Source: an uncultured Collinsella sp. | GTDB taxonomy: Bacteria > Actinomycetota > Coriobacteriia > Coriobacteriales > Coriobacteriaceae | Length of the DNA stretch: 6,766 nucleotides | Reading direction: 5' to 3' | Assembly: GCA_905211615.1 (NCBI GenBank) | Contig: CAJMBB010000103.1 | Coordinates: forward strand, 1 to 6,766 | Shown: in pieces, positions 6,368-6,766 of the stretch | Numbering within the stretch: the first letter of the stretch is position 1 | Layout: each line of letters begins with the position of its first letter | Notes under the pieces: model-generated | The model's database searches: none | What the model saw: the letters and a program-made list of their open reading frames with translations, nothing else | What the model was told of the DNA's origin: nothing | Position numbers and translations under genes: made by a program

Positions 6368-6766
6368 GGATCTGCTTGGTACTCGAGGGTTGCTACCCCT
6401 ATGTGCACGGCGGCGTATCTACCTGGATGCATGGCTATATCCAGGCCATGCCTGAGCACGAGTTTGTGCTGTGGGTGATCGGCGCGCATGCTGCCGACCG
6501 TGGCAAGTTTGTCTACGAGCTGCCCGGCAACGTGGTCGAGGTGCACGAGGTGTTCCTGGACGATGCCCTGCGGCTTTCGGGTGAGCAGCGCGAAGCCAGT
6601 TTTAACGACCGTGAGCGCGAGGCGCTACGCCGTCTGGTGTCGCTCTCCAATCCGGACTGGGACGTGTTATTCGATATCTTCCACCGCCGTCGCGTGCATC
6701 CGCTCTCGTTTTTGCAGAGCCGCACGTTTATGGATATCTTTCGCGACGTGTGCCTGGCCGAGTATC
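6364..6766 (+). CDS. pelF: PelF-like glycosyltransferase, N-terminal part (3' end outside window)
   Basis: Cytoplasmic GT-B fold glycosyltransferase (GT4-type, DUF3492 N-domain) that in known Pel systems polymerises the sugar chain from a UDP-sugar donor. Only the first 134 residues are present; the family is usually about 500. The opening MRICLVLEGCYPYVHGGVST is close to the characteristic PelF start, with the YPYVxGGVSxW block forming the glycine-rich loop of the first Rossmann-like half, followed by HEFVLWVIGA. The donor-binding C-terminal half lies past the window. The start ATG overlaps the pelA stop by 4 nt and follows AAGGAGGG (6347-6354) with 9-base spacing. No frameshift is visible in the available part. 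Confidence 0.88.
   Translation, partial: MRICLVLEGCYPYVHGGVSTWMHGYIQAMPEHEFVLWVIGAHAADRGKFVYELPGNVVEVHEVFLDDALRLSGEQREASFNDREREALRRLVSLSNPDWDVLFDIFHRRRVHPLSFLQSRTFMDIFRDVCLAEY

Overview
The window shows the 3' end of an IS30-family insertion sequence, then about 0.78 kb without a convincing gene, then the first four genes of a tightly packed operon on the + strand. The four products match, in order, a Gram-positive-type Pel exopolysaccharide locus: PelD (c-di-GMP receptor), PelE (membrane/TPR partner), a PelA-type deacetylase and PelF (glycosyltransferase, cut by the window edge). G+C is high, start codons include GTG and TTG, Shine-Dalgarno sites are strong, and no PelB/PelC outer-membrane genes appear between the recognised genes. 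This suggests a high-G+C Gram-positive, most likely a gut coriobacterium such as Collinsella. The genus is an impression from gene style and was not tested.

Layout. 1-670: C-terminal half of an IS30 DDE transposase, very GC-rich, entering from the left edge. 671-1385: no supported gene. This stretch holds two abutting GC-rich hairpins (778-834), four loosely related copies of a GTTCGGCTGA-like motif (703-896), and a striking 121-bp unit (1050-1170) closed by a perfect 15-bp inverted repeat with three smaller hairpins inside. 1386-1449: a promoter with a perfect TTGACA and a strong Shine-Dalgarno, which place the pelD start at GTG 1450 rather than ATG 1405. 1450-6766: pelD-pelE-pelA-pelF, each junction a 4-nt stop/start overlap.

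How the genes work together. In the known Pel systems, PelD binds c-di-GMP through the inhibitory site of a catalytically dead GGDEF domain and, with PelE and the PelG transporter, forms a membrane complex that engages the cytoplasmic glycosyltransferase PelF. The polymer is made and exported, then partly deacetylated by PelA outside the membrane. The sequence here fits: PelD keeps an RxxD site (RESD) next to a degenerate GGDEF (DGNVL), PelE has two membrane helices and a helical-repeat tail, and PelA has a membrane anchor, a deacetylase domain and no room for the glycoside hydrolase domain of the Pseudomonas protein. PelD also carries an extra N-terminal SDR/epimerase-like domain that seems to have lost its catalytic residues. 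PelG, and possibly a diguanylate cyclase, would be expected just past the right edge; that is a prediction.
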